The position numbers were made by a program, and so were the translations under genes. From CAYUWH01 sp964448615 (lineage in GTDB: Bacteria > Patescibacteriota > Gracilibacteria > Peribacterales > Peribacteraceae), in NCBI GenBank assembly GCA_964448615.1, contig CAYUWH010000004.1:1-62488 (forward strand): DNA of 62,488 nt, read 5' to 3'. Below are positions 8,241-17,193 of this stretch, one piece after another. Under the pieces are notes generated by a model, which saw only the letters and a program-made list of their open reading frames with translations, had not been told where the DNA came from and did no database searches. Numbering within the stretch: position 1 is the first letter of the stretch; each line of letters starts with the position of its first letter.

Positions 8241-8906
8241 ATGGCATTGCTTCTTCCACATTCCATCTTTTTCCATGTTCCCAAAACGGGTGGGACTTGG
8301 GCGCGACACGCAATTCGTCGGGCAGGATTGCCAACTGATGAATTGAGTAAACCCATGGCTCAGGATGCGCCGAATCATTCGTTGCGTCACTCCCTCATGC
8401 ATGCGACGCGGACCGATATCCATTACCGAGGTGCATTCTCCTTCGCGTTCGTGCGCCATCCCGTATCATGGTACAAATCACAATGGGCGTTCCACCAATT
8501 GCACGGTTCTCCCTTTACGGAAAGTTTGACTTCTCAGTGCATGTCCGAAGATTTCTCGATCTTCATGCGCAATATGCTGCAGAGAAGGCCGGGCTTTCTG
8601 TCTTCGCACTTGAAGCTCTACGTGGGTCATGACGGAAAAGCGCTTGATTTTGTGGGAAAACAGGAACGTTTGGCTGATGATCTTGTACATGCATTGCGGC
8701 TGGCAGGCGAGCAGTTTGATGAGCAAGCCCTACGTGCCACACCCTATTCCAACGCAGGAGCGGCGCTGGAGACATTCCGCAATCGCTGCCACTGCGACGA
8801 GGCGCTTATCCGGGATGTCTGCGCGGCTGAGGAATGGATACTGCGTACGTTCGACTATACAGAGACCATGCCCGTTCGCGCGGAGGCTTCTATGGCAACA
8901 GCCTAA
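8241..8906 (+). CDS. PAPS-dependent sulfotransferase family protein
   Basis: A membrane-free carbohydrate sulfotransferase-like protein of 221 residues, expected to move sulfate from PAPS to a sugar. The 5'-phosphosulfate loop is HVPKTGGTWAR at about residue 12 and the 3'-phosphate motif is FAFVRHPVSWYKSQW. Together with the APS-kinase-like gene at 11346 it suggests sulfated surface glycans. The start at 8241 has a weak AGGG upstream; a TTG at 8205 would add 12 residues. The 3' end overlaps the convergent glycosyltransferase by 17 bp. Confidence 0.85.
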   Translation: MALLLPHSIFFHVPKTGGTWARHAIRRAGLPTDELSKPMAQDAPNHSLRHSLMHATRTDIHYRGAFSFAFVRHPVSWYKSQWAFHQLHGSPFTESLTSQCMSEDFSIFMRNMLQRRPGFLSSHLKLYVGHDGKALDFVGKQERLADDLVHALRLAGEQFDEQALRATPYSNAGAALETFRNRCHCDEALIRDVCAAEEWILRTFDYTETMPVRAEASMATA

Positions 8907-10932
8907 AAAATGCCGCCACAAGCGCCAGCCTGCGCTTCAGGAGTGGATACTGTTTCAGGCTCCTGCCCACAAAGGATGCGGTTTGTTGATGCATCCTGCG
9001 GACAATGTTCAATCCGCGCCTGTTTTGAGCATCGACGCGTACGTGCTCAAGCATCATGAGTGAGGAAAATCGTTCCTCCAGCGCGGTGCTATTCAAAGGC
9101 ATGGCAAGAATTTCCTGCAGGAACAGGGCCGTCTCTGCCGCCGCATCATCCCAACCGCGTGTGTGGACCGGAAGCGGAATGGGAGCGGCATTCATTGCTC
9201 TTGTGAGAAGAAGAGGAATTTCTGCAAAAGACCGGAATGGGAGAAGGTTCAGCTCAATTCCCATACGCCGAGCAATGCTCCGATTGACGTCCGTCTCGCA
9301 GACAATAATAGGCTTGCCGTTTGCTGCCGCATGCAAAAGCGGCATGCCGAATCCTTCATACTGAGACGGAAACAACACGACAGCACATTGGGCATAGAGC
9401 GAGTGCATCTGATGCTCCGACAAATTTCCGCTACGCAGAACGAGGTGATTACCCTGCGGCCCTGGCACTTGTTTGCCTCCTAGAATCACTGCTGGCATAT
9501 CGTGCGGTATGTGAGCTGCCGCCTGTTGTACTGCTTTATGTTCAAAGTGATTGCCAACGAGTAAGACGAATGGATCGGAGAATGGTGCCGCAGGAAGATC
9601 CGTGGCCGGTATTGTTTCGGGAAAGCCATGCAGAATCGTTTTGGTGCGAAGACCCTGTCGGTTCCCTATTCGCTCTCCGAAATATGTTTTTGCATCGCGC
9701 AAAGAATCGTCGCTGACGGAAACAATGCCATCGGCATGCTTGAACATGAGCCGCATTGCCCATTCATGATCCAGCGTATGCAACTGTCCGCAGCGAAGTG
9801 CGATGACATCGTGCACATTGATGACGGTTTTTACGGCAAGGCGGTTCAGGAGTAGAACGTGGTCGAGCGAGAAAATTTGATGGGGAGTGAAGGCAAGATC
9901 AAATCTCTTGCCGGGCGGAAGGTGTTCGGTATGTAACACGCGTTCGAAACGAGAAGAAAAACTGAAGAATTCATCTCCATGTTTGGTGACAAGCACAAAA
10001 AGATCCCAGGTGTCTTTGTGTCGTGCGATGAGGCGGGGGAGCAGATACTGCACGTACTCAGACGTGCCGTTATACGCCGCGGAAAGATGAGAGAGGTCAA
10101 TAAGCACTTGCGGTCGCGTCTCAGACTTGCCGATCACTTCTCCGAAATGTTCTGCAGCGGGCAAAAGCCGATCTGCGTATTCCTGTACTAATCGTTCGTA
10201 TTCGGGAAATCGTTCATGTAGCAAGTGCGCATTTCGCTCGCTAAGTTCTTTTTTCACTGCGGAACCGAATGATGCTGTGCCTTTGTGGAATACGAATGCG
10301 CGATTGCTGAGGATCGTCGAAAATCCCATGCGGTTCACGCGGCGGCACCAGTCATTTTCCTCGTGATACCCCAATCCGTATGCTTCATCAAACAGTCCGA
10401 AGCGGCGGATCAAATCTCGCCTGAGAAGCAGGCAGAAGCCAACACCCGTGGGCACGAGGGTATATCGTGGGAGATACTCCTTCAGTTGTTGCCAGCACGT
10501 TTCGCTTTCACGGGCTGTAAATGGACGGGAGCGATGCAGCGGGATGCTGCACAATGTTGCGTTGTCACTGCGTGGTGAGCAGGCTGCATGGCGTTCCGAC
10601 TCGTAGAGACACGCGAGCATTTCTTCCAGAAATCCCTCGGTGACGATTGTGTCAGAATTAAGGAGCAGAATGTCATTCTCGGTTGCATCAAGCTCAAGGA
10701 CCGCCTTGTTGCAACTCTGTACGAAACCGATTGCCTTTTCATTTCGCGCGAAGCGTCCGTTGGGCAATGTGTCCACAAGTTCCCGGAGGCGCCTTGATTC
10801 CGGCTCTTCACTCCCGTCATCCACCACCAAAATTGTATGCCGCGGATCGATAGAGCGCGCGCAGGATGCAACGCACTCACAGGCGATATCTATACTGTTG
10901 TGCACGGGAATGACAATGGTTACATTGTGCAT
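8890..10932 (-). CDS. Two-domain glycosyltransferase (GT2 fused to GT4)
   Basis: About 680 residues with two catalytic domains. The N-terminal GT2 domain has VIPVHNS, LVVDDGSEE, the acidic NSDT motif and the acceptor-loop HEENDWCRR. From about residue 280 a GT4-like GT-B domain follows, with LSHLSAAYNGTSEYV and the donor-binding PSQYEGFGMPLLHAA (E-x7-E region). Such fusions add two sugars in sequence during rhamnan or O-chain assembly. The start is MHNVTIVIPVHN; TATCAT lies 8 nt upstream, consistent with a leaderless mRNA. The upstream in-frame extension to 11145 overlaps the divergent nucleotidyltransferase and is rejected. Confidence 0.9.
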   Translation of the reverse strand: MHNVTIVIPVHNSIDIACECVASCARSIDPRHTILVVDDGSEEPESRRLRELVDTLPNGRFARNEKAIGFVQSCNKAVLELDATENDILLLNSDTIVTEGFLEEMLACLYESERHAACSPRSDNATLCSIPLHRSRPFTARESETCWQQLKEYLPRYTLVPTGVGFCLLLRRDLIRRFGLFDEAYGLGYHEENDWCRRVNRMGFSTILSNRAFVFHKGTASFGSAVKKELSERNAHLLHERFPEYERLVQEYADRLLPAAEHFGEVIGKSETRPQVLIDLSHLSAAYNGTSEYVQYLLPRLIARHKDTWDLFVLVTKHGDEFFSFSSRFERVLHTEHLPPGKRFDLAFTPHQIFSLDHVLLLNRLAVKTVINVHDVIALRCGQLHTLDHEWAMRLMFKHADGIVSVSDDSLRDAKTYFGERIGNRQGLRTKTILHGFPETIPATDLPAAPFSDPFVLLVGNHFEHKAVQQAAAHIPHDMPAVILGGKQVPGPQGNHLVLRSGNLSEHQMHSLYAQCAVVLFPSQYEGFGMPLLHAAANGKPIIVCETDVNRSIARRMGIELNLLPFRSFAEIPLLLTRAMNAAPIPLPVHTRGWDDAAAETALFLQEILAMPLNSTALEERFSSLMMLEHVRVDAQNRRGLNIVRRMHQQTASFVGRSLKQYPLLKRRLALVAAFFRLLP

Positions 10933-10971
10933 GGGTGCGCATGATACCATGTGCCTATCACTCTCCTTATT

Positions 10972-11349
10972 ATGAAGACCGCTCTCTTTATCGGCAGGTT
11001 CCAGCCGTTCCATGAAGGACACAAAAAATGCGTGGAAACGATCCTCACTCAAAATGATCGTTGTATCATCTTGCTCCGTGATACTGACCAAACGGAGAAA
11101 AATCCCTTCGCGTTTGAAAAGCGCAAGGCAATGATTCGCGCGCAATTTCCGGATGAAGAACGTGTCCTAGTGCAGATGGTGGACGATCCCGGTGCGCGCC
11201 TGACGGTGTATATCGGCAGAGACGTGGGCTACGATCTCATTCAGCTCGATGCGCAGACTGAAGCAATTTCAGCCACTGATCTTCGCAAAAAACTCTACGA
11301 AGAATCTGGCAAGGCGTACGATCCTTCCACTCCGGAAAACGTGCGATGA
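10972..11349 (+). CDS. Cytidylyltransferase-like nucleotidyltransferase (NadM-type motif)
   Basis: A 125-residue single-domain enzyme of the HIGH superfamily. GRFQPFHEGH is the nucleotide-binding motif seen in archaeal NMN adenylyltransferases, and ISATDLRKKL is the second signature. It overlaps the APS-kinase-like gene by 4 bp, so the two probably act in one pathway. NadM-like NMN adenylyltransferase is the default reading. The coupling to a kinase and a nearby sulfotransferase leaves open a role in making an activated sulfate or other nucleotide-linked donor; it is much shorter than classical ATP sulfurylase. Confidence 0.75.
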   Translation: MKTALFIGRFQPFHEGHKKCVETILTQNDRCIILLRDTDQTEKNPFAFEKRKAMIRAQFPDEERVLVQMVDDPGARLTVYIGRDVGYDLIQLDAQTEAISATDLRKKLYEESGKAYDPSTPENVR

Positions 11350-11924
11350 CCTACCCAGTAGTTTGGCTCACGGGCAATACGGGTGCCGGGAAGACGACGC
11401 TGTCTCGGGGGTTACAGAGCGCATTTGAGCAAAAAACCGATCATCTGCTCTTTCGGCGCATCCTCGTTCTCGATGGAGATGAAATGCGAGAAAGCATCTC
11501 CACGCAAGAAACACTCACTGCGGAAGACCGACGCAGACATAATTTGCGCGTAGCGCGACTCGCTACGGTGTTGCAGCGTCAAGGATTTTTGGTGATTGTC
11601 GCGGTGATTGCTCCTTTTGTGGCGGTGCGTGAAGAGATTGATGCGATCTGTCATCCACTGTGGATCTATGTAAAGCGTTCCGGACTCGATGCGCCACATA
11701 AACCCTATGAAGAGCCGAAAGTACCGCATCTGATCATCAACAATGATGAGCTATCTATTGAGGAGGCACGCGATAAGGTCGTCGATTTTCTGCAGGGTGT
11801 CTGCATGGGACTTGCGTCCAAGCGCACGTCGGCTGCTTATGACTTGGTACAGAGTGCAATCACCGAGAGTCCGAATGGAGGTGAGGCTTTTACTTCCAAT
11901 CGTCGCACAACGGGCAGTGCATAA
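11346..11924 (+). CDS. Adenylylsulfate kinase-like P-loop kinase
   Basis: CysC-type kinases phosphorylate APS to PAPS, the sulfate donor for sulfotransferases. Visible are the P-loop GNTGAGKTT at residues 8-16, LDGDEMRESI after strand 2, and IYVKRSGLDAPHKPYEEP where the CysC family has its CxxxRDxKGLY region. The last motif departs from the CysC consensus, so the substrate may differ; cytidine-diphosphoramidate kinases of capsule modification are CysC relatives. Translational coupling with the nucleotidyltransferase is clear. Its 3' end overlaps the convergent methyltransferase by 88 bp. Confidence 0.75.
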   Translation: MTYPVVWLTGNTGAGKTTLSRGLQSAFEQKTDHLLFRRILVLDGDEMRESISTQETLTAEDRRRHNLRVARLATVLQRQGFLVIVAVIAPFVAVREEIDAICHPLWIYVKRSGLDAPHKPYEEPKVPHLIINNDELSIEEARDKVVDFLQGVCMGLASKRTSAAYDLVQSAITESPNGGEAFTSNRRTTGSA

Positions 11925-12553
11925 CGCTCGAAGGAGCGGGCGGAAGACCGGAACGTCTTTTCATTGCTGCGAAATCTGCACAACATGCCGTTTACGACGA
12001 GCCAGCCTACCGCACCGAGAGCATTGCAATAGAACATGCGGTCGATCGTGAAGGATGCCTCGTGCAGCACGGCGGAAAGTGTGCGTTTGGTGTAGCGCCT
12101 AAAATGTCCCGCATCCTTATCGTACGCAGTGTAGAGAAACGGATGCGCGGGCACGAGTAAGGCAAGCGTTCCGTCTGGGCGTAGCAGTGTGTGCATCTGC
12201 TGCAGTGCAGAGAGGTCGTCATCGATGTGTTCGAGCACATTGCAACAGACGATGGAATCGAACGTGTCTCCGTTCATGTTCGCCAAATCTTTTTGGAGAC
12301 AGCGGAGGCGTTCATCATTATCGCAGCGTGCGCGAGTTGCTGTGATGGCGTGCGGAGAAGGATCAATAGCCGTGAGTTGTGTCACGCCCGGAAGGCGTAG
12401 TACTGAATGCGCAACGAGCCCGGCTCCACAGCCGACTTCCAGCACATGATTGGTAATATGACTTGCAAGCAGAGATGTGGTCCAGTCGATGTATCCAGGC
12501 GCTTCTTCCATGACAAACGAAGAGACAAATGAGGGTCTGGGGGTAGAGGTCAT
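11837..12553 (-). CDS. Class I SAM-dependent methyltransferase (Methyltransf_11/12 type)
   Basis: A 238-residue methyltransferase with the SAM loop VLEVGCGAG, acidic AIDPSP, CCNVLEHIDDD as motif IV, and LLRPDGTLALLVP. The C-terminal half (RRYTKRTLSAVL, FERYALPVVRRLE) matches those found next to dolichyl-phosphate-mannose-synthase-like GT2 genes. It overlaps the upstream GT2 by 4 bp. It is the last gene of a minus-strand unit running lysS, GT-C, GT2, methyltransferase. The substrate is unknown, likely a lipid-linked sugar. Confidence 0.87.
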   Translation of the reverse strand: MTSTPRPSFVSSFVMEEAPGYIDWTTSLLASHITNHVLEVGCGAGLVAHSVLRLPGVTQLTAIDPSPHAITATRARCDNDERLRCLQKDLANMNGDTFDSIVCCNVLEHIDDDLSALQQMHTLLRPDGTLALLVPAHPFLYTAYDKDAGHFRRYTKRTLSAVLHEASFTIDRMFYCNALGAVGWLVVNGMLCRFRSNEKTFRSSARSFERYALPVVRRLEVKASPPFGLSVIALCTKS

Positions 12554-13275
12554 GAGCGTTGTGGTGTATTGGTCAGGAGCAGGCGGAAGGCGCGCAGGCC
12601 GTCTCTCCAGGGGCGCAGGTGTGAATGGCCGGATCTGCCGTCAGGGTGATAGGTAATGGGAAGTTCCGCCCACCGGCGTGCCGCGTGATGATAGCGTATC
12701 ACCATTTCAATGGCGTATTCCATGCCTGCGGTATCCAGTTCTTGGGTGACAGCGAGCGTCCTCCGGAATGCGCGCATGCCGCAAAATACGTCTGCATATG
12801 GTACGTCGTACAGTGTGCGTGCGAGCAGGGAGAGGAAGGGGTTGCCTATCCATCGATTCATAAAAGGCATGGAACCCGGAAGTAGTCTGCCCCCGCCTGC
12901 AGGGAGACGACAGCCCATGACAAAATCATTTCCTGCTCGCAAGAGCTCAAGAAATGCCGGAATCTGCGTAAAATCATAACTGCAGTCCGAGTCCGCTATG
13001 AGCACGAATGTTCCTCGCGTCGCACCAATGCCAGATCGCAGGGCATTGCCATAGCCTCGTTGCGTCACGTGAATGACAGTGCATCCCTCTTCTTTGGCGA
13101 TGGCGGCACTGCCATCGTTGCTGCCGTTATCCGCAATGATGATCTCATAAGCGATCGTTGATTGATGGCACGTCTCACGGATCGTTGTGATGCATCGTCG
13201 TAGTGTCGTTGCTTCATTTAAGCATGGCAACACAATGGAAAGTTCCGGAGCCGACCGCGAAAAAATAGGGGACAT
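12550..13275 (-). CDS. GT2 glycosyltransferase, dolichyl-phosphate-mannose-synthase-like
   Basis: A soluble 241-residue GT-A enzyme expected to load a sugar onto polyprenyl phosphate. The GT2 motifs are IVLPCLNEA, IIIADNGSNDGS and the metal-binding ADSDCSYDF. The later segment VPYADVFCGMRAFRR matches DPM-synthase-like proteins. No C-terminal transmembrane segments are present. It lies between a GT-C membrane transferase (18-bp spacer) and a methyltransferase (4-bp overlap). The arrangement suggests polyprenyl-phosphate-sugar made here feeds the GT-C enzyme. Confidence 0.88.
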   Translation of the reverse strand: MSPIFSRSAPELSIVLPCLNEATTLRRCITTIRETCHQSTIAYEIIIADNGSNDGSAAIAKEEGCTVIHVTQRGYGNALRSGIGATRGTFVLIADSDCSYDFTQIPAFLELLRAGNDFVMGCRLPAGGGRLLPGSMPFMNRWIGNPFLSLLARTLYDVPYADVFCGMRAFRRTLAVTQELDTAGMEYAIEMVIRYHHAARRWAELPITYHPDGRSGHSHLRPWRDGLRAFRLLLTNTPQRS

Positions 13276-13293
13276 GAGCCGGCGCTCAGCATA

Positions 13294-14898
13294 TCAATTT
13301 TTTCTTACTCTGGACATTGGCCTCAGCAAAAACCGCATGATGGCAAACAGCCAGAGAATGTACACGAAATTGAGGCCCATGATGCCACTCAGCTGATACC
13401 GTTGCAGTGGTTGCTCCACCATGACGGTGGGCAAATACGTAACGATTGCATTTGCTGAAAGTAGAATCGTGATAATCGACAGCAGAATGAACGGTTGCCG
13501 CTGTCGGATGGCCGAATTGCCCTTTCTCCATACTATCCAGAGTGATACGACCAGAAGCACATGCGTGAGCAGAGCAGTGCTCCAGCGAATGATTGGTTGG
13601 TATAGGAAGGATCGCAGGGGATTGGTCATACGCAGAACATAGTCTGCCTGCAGACTGGATCGTTCCGGCGACAACGACGAATCTGTCGGATAGAGTGTGC
13701 GAATCAATCGATCGGGCATATGCGATCGTGATGGCTGCCTGAAATACCATGCACGACTGGAAGGCACGTTGTCAGGATTCACATGCGGCATCATCCAGGG
13801 ACTGAACATAAATAGGTAATCGTGCAGAACCACAGAGGTATAGCGATAGGAGTTCTCCGCAATGATGCGCAGACTGACACCGACGACAAACGGATCGAAG
13901 CGGAAAAAGTACGAATTTTTTGAAGATCGATCGTACACGTCGCCTGGTACGAAGCGTGAGAGATACCAGAGTGGCGATTCGTAGCCGTCCACAATGCCGA
14001 ACGATGCGTAATCATTGAGCGTTGTTCCTACATTTTTTTCGTACGTGCGTACTGTTCGTATGAATTCAGCATTGTCTTTCTCATTGGGAAGAATGCGATC
14101 GTCATCTTCCAGGAATGGCAGAGTACGCCCTGCAATGTTCATAAAAAGAAAGGCACTGGGGCGAATGCTTCCATACAGCAGGGCATTTCGTGTGCACCAT
14201 CCTAAGAGGAGTACCGTCAGAAGAACGAAGCAAATGCCACTTACCAGCATGCCCGTTCGCGCGCTGTGTCTCGCTGCATGACGATACGTTTCAAAACCGA
14301 TGAGACCTGCGACGATGGTCCATAGTGGAATAAAACTCACGCCGATCGGCTTGGTTATTGCGCTGAGTCCAAGGATAAAAAATCCGCAGTAGACCGTTGG
14401 TATGGTTCGTTTCCACCATCCCAGCATGACAAGGAGGGATCCCAAAAGTAATAGCAAACCGAAGGGTGTATCGGCTACCAATATATGGAGAAAAAAGAAC
14501 GTCTTCTGCAGAAGGAATTCCCAAATGACCAGTGTCATTGCAATGGAGAAGCCCACTCTTTCTGAATGGAATACGGATGCTGCCAAACGAAATGCAACGA
14601 CGATAATGAGCGCAAAGAGCGCGGCATTTATAAGAAAGAGCACCGTAGTCGGATACGGGAAGAGTGTGCTGAAGCGTAGAAAAAAACCGAAGAGCGGCAT
14701 ATGTCTCCAGTCCAGTGTATTGGGCTCCCAGAGGTGAAATTGCATACCTTGATCAACATAACCGAGGGTATCTGCAAAGATCATGCCATAGGGAAATGCT
14801 GCGTGAAGCACGAGACAGCCGATTGCCACCACGAGGCACAGACAGAGACTTGAAAGGATGGGCGGCGCTTCTCGTCTGAGCAGTGATAACACCATCAT
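13294..14898 (-). CDS. Multi-pass GT-C type glycosyltransferase (GT39/ArnT-like)
   Basis: A 534-residue integral membrane protein with about 11-12 hydrophobic segments. The first extracytoplasmic loop carries ADTLGYVDQG, the Asp-containing motif expected of GT-C enzymes that use polyprenyl-phosphate sugars. A large soluble loop (about residues 260-420) separates the two membrane halves. Family assignment rests on topology and this motif, so the acceptor (protein, lipid or glycan) cannot be given. It starts 8 bp after the lysS stop codon, so it is cotranscribed with it, an odd pairing. Confidence 0.75.
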   Translation of the reverse strand: MMVLSLLRREAPPILSSLCLCLVVAIGCLVLHAAFPYGMIFADTLGYVDQGMQFHLWEPNTLDWRHMPLFGFFLRFSTLFPYPTTVLFLINAALFALIIVVAFRLAASVFHSERVGFSIAMTLVIWEFLLQKTFFFLHILVADTPFGLLLLLGSLLVMLGWWKRTIPTVYCGFFILGLSAITKPIGVSFIPLWTIVAGLIGFETYRHAARHSARTGMLVSGICFVLLTVLLLGWCTRNALLYGSIRPSAFLFMNIAGRTLPFLEDDDRILPNEKDNAEFIRTVRTYEKNVGTTLNDYASFGIVDGYESPLWYLSRFVPGDVYDRSSKNSYFFRFDPFVVGVSLRIIAENSYRYTSVVLHDYLFMFSPWMMPHVNPDNVPSSRAWYFRQPSRSHMPDRLIRTLYPTDSSLSPERSSLQADYVLRMTNPLRSFLYQPIIRWSTALLTHVLLVVSLWIVWRKGNSAIRQRQPFILLSIITILLSANAIVTYLPTVMVEQPLQRYQLSGIMGLNFVYILWLFAIMRFLLRPMSRVRKN

Positions 14899-14906
14899 AA
14901 GGTTGT

Positions 14907-17030
14907 TTAAAGAGACATCTCTGATGCTACGCCTTTCATTGCCTCCAGCGTGATGCCAATGAATTCATCAAGGGGAATGCTCAGCAGTTCTTCGCATTTC
15001 TTGATCTGCTCGCGATCCACCTGCGCCGCGAAGGTTTTATCCTTCAATTTCTTTTTCACACTGCTCACTTCCACATCCGCCAACTTCTTGCTGGGACGCA
15101 CGAGCGTCACGGCGATGATGAAGCCTGTAAGTTCGTCGACACAATAAAGGCACTGACGGAGCATCGTATTGAGTGGATACTCGGCGCCGTATTTATGCGC
15201 GTAGTGTGCGCGAATGTCCGCAAGAAGTTCGCTTGGTGCTGCGATTGTACTGAGCATCTGTTCTAGCGTAGTACCACAGTGAGCCTCGGCATCTTTCTCT
15301 AAATTATCCCAGTCCAAGTCGTGCAGCATGCCCGCAACTTTCCACGTCGCAGCATCCCCTCCGAATTTTTTCGCGAGCGCTTCCATGGCGGCACCCGTTG
15401 CGATCAAGTGAGCCTTCGTTTGGACGGCATGTGTTTCGAGGAGACTATGTGCGGATGGGAGAAGGTGGCCGTATTCGGCGTGCTGCAACAACATTTCGCT
15501 TGAGGCTTGGTGTAATTTGGGCATTTCCTGATGTTGAGACGCAACATTTTGCGTCTCTGCCGATGATTGTGATACGACCGGCTTCATCAAGGGAAATAGG
15601 ACAACGTCTCTCAAATTCATCTGTTGTGTCAGCAATGCCACAATGCGATCGACACCCATTCCCCATCCCGAACACGGCGGACAACCGTATTCCAGGGCCG
15701 TCACGTAATCATCATCTTTGCCATGAGCTTCGCTGTCACCACCCTTCTGCGCTTTTGCTTGATCTGTGAAGCGTTGGGCCTGATCAATCGGGTCAATTAA
15801 TTCTGAGTAAGCATTCACGATTTCCCATCCGCTGACCAATAACTGGAAGCGATCAACGGTCGCAGGGTTCTTATCATTACGGCGTGCGAGCGGGGAGAGG
15901 TCGAGCGGATGTTCCACGATGAAGGTAGGTTGCACGATGGAGGGGCGGCTGACCTTCTTATAGAGCTGGTCGATCAGGTTGCCTCGGGCCAATTTTTCCA
16001 CCGGCACGTCGAGTTCGATCTTGGCGATCTTCATGGCTTCCCTCAGGGCTGAAGCGGAATCCATCTTCTCAATATCAATGCCACATGATGTTAAGATTGC
16101 TTGTCGCAAACTCACGCGGGGCCAGGGTGGGGTGAAGTCGACCTCCTGAAGGACTCCTTCACGATCATAAATCTTCACCTTCATGCTTCCCGTGATGTCT
16201 TTGATGAGCGTCGAGAGCATTTCTTCCGTGAAGCGCATGTTCGCTTCGTAATCCCAGTATGCGGCGTAGTGCTCCACCATCGTGAAGTCTTGGAGGTGAC
16301 TGGGGTCGACTCCTTCATTGCGGAACACACGTGCCACTTCGAACACGCGATCGAATCCTCCAACTAAACATTCTTTCAGGAAGGTTTCGGGTGCGATGCG
16401 CAGGTACATGTCTAAGTCGTATGCTTCATGATGGGTCTTGAACGGAGTCGCCAAGGCGCCCGAGGCGGCATTCACCAAGACGGGAGTCTCCACTTCGACG
16501 AAGTCGTGGTTCCAATAAAATTCACGCATCTTCCGTACAAACAGGCTGCGCATGTGGAAGCGTTCAAATGTTTCACGGTTACTCGTGAGATCCAGATAGC
16601 GCTGGCGCCATGCGGTTTCCTGATCCGCGATGCCGTGCCACTTCTCCGGGGGCTGACGCAGTGCTTTACTCAGCATCTGCCATTCGTTCACGGCAACGGT
16701 CGGCTCTCCTTTCTGGGTCGTGAAATGTTCACCGGAAACGCCGATGATATCTCCGAGATCCAGCAGCGAGAGCATTTCGCTATAGGCAGCATCGCCCAGC
16801 ACATCTTCTTTAAAAGCGATCTGCAATCGTCCGGTGTGATCCTGGAGCGTGGCAAACGTAATCTTCCCCATGTCACGCATGAGCACGATGCGTCCTGCGA
16901 TGGTCATCTTTGTGCCATCTTTTGCGGCTTTTCCCTCTGCCAATGTATGACTGCGATCAAACGTCGCGGCGTAGGGGAGTTTGCCGCTCGCGCGCAGCTG
17001 CTCAACTTTTTTCAAACGAAAGGAATCCAT
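14907..17030 (-). CDS. lysS: Class II lysyl-tRNA synthetase fused to a C-terminal HD domain
   Basis: Charges tRNA-Lys. Residues 1-485 form a complete class II LysRS: an OB-fold anticodon domain (GRIVLMRDMGKITFA), motif 2 at FRNEGVDPSHLQDFT and motif 3 GWGMGVDRIV. After a Gln/Ser-rich linker, residues about 525-707 carry an HD-type phosphohydrolase domain with LETHAVQTKAH and MLHDLDWD (H570-D571). LysRS normally ends near residue 490, so the protein is about 200 residues longer than usual. A promoter (TTGACT, TATAAA or TAAAAT) lies at 17085-17116. No Shine-Dalgarno site precedes the ATG. Confidence 0.93.
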   Translation of the reverse strand: MDSFRLKKVEQLRASGKLPYAATFDRSHTLAEGKAAKDGTKMTIAGRIVLMRDMGKITFATLQDHTGRLQIAFKEDVLGDAAYSEMLSLLDLGDIIGVSGEHFTTQKGEPTVAVNEWQMLSKALRQPPEKWHGIADQETAWRQRYLDLTSNRETFERFHMRSLFVRKMREFYWNHDFVEVETPVLVNAASGALATPFKTHHEAYDLDMYLRIAPETFLKECLVGGFDRVFEVARVFRNEGVDPSHLQDFTMVEHYAAYWDYEANMRFTEEMLSTLIKDITGSMKVKIYDREGVLQEVDFTPPWPRVSLRQAILTSCGIDIEKMDSASALREAMKIAKIELDVPVEKLARGNLIDQLYKKVSRPSIVQPTFIVEHPLDLSPLARRNDKNPATVDRFQLLVSGWEIVNAYSELIDPIDQAQRFTDQAKAQKGGDSEAHGKDDDYVTALEYGCPPCSGWGMGVDRIVALLTQQMNLRDVVLFPLMKPVVSQSSAETQNVASQHQEMPKLHQASSEMLLQHAEYGHLLPSAHSLLETHAVQTKAHLIATGAAMEALAKKFGGDAATWKVAGMLHDLDWDNLEKDAEAHCGTTLEQMLSTIAAPSELLADIRAHYAHKYGAEYPLNTMLRQCLYCVDELTGFIIAVTLVRPSKKLADVEVSSVKKKLKDKTFAAQVDREQIKKCEELLSIPLDEFIGITLEAMKGVASEMSL

Positions 17031-17084
17031 GGCCAGCAGTCTATCCGACGCAGCGAGGCTTCGGAAGCGGCACTTCTTAGTTGA

Positions 17085-17116
17085 AATTTTATAAAATATT
17101 TTCTGATTTAGTCAAT
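17085..17116 (-). promoter_or_regulatory. Promoter of the lysS operon
   Basis: On the minus strand TTGACT is followed by a 16-bp spacer and TATAAA (or 18 bp and TAAAAT), giving a 5' leader of about 50 nt before the lysS ATG. The AT-rich core is unusual for the local composition. Confidence 0.65.
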
Positions 17117-17193
17117 TACACCTCGTAAGCAGCGTGTGCTCCTTCTGTCTCAACTGGCAGTCCGGGAATTCTACTTCTTAACCCTCTTTCCGT

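Noticed and set aside
10951..11349. Complete ATP sulfurylase
   Set aside because: The protein has only about 125 residues with a NadM-type GRFQPFH motif and lacks the other ATP sulfurylase domains.
11346..11924. Confident assignment of the kinase as PAPS-forming CysC
   Set aside because: The C-terminal substrate motif departs from the CysC consensus, so only a CysC-like label is kept.
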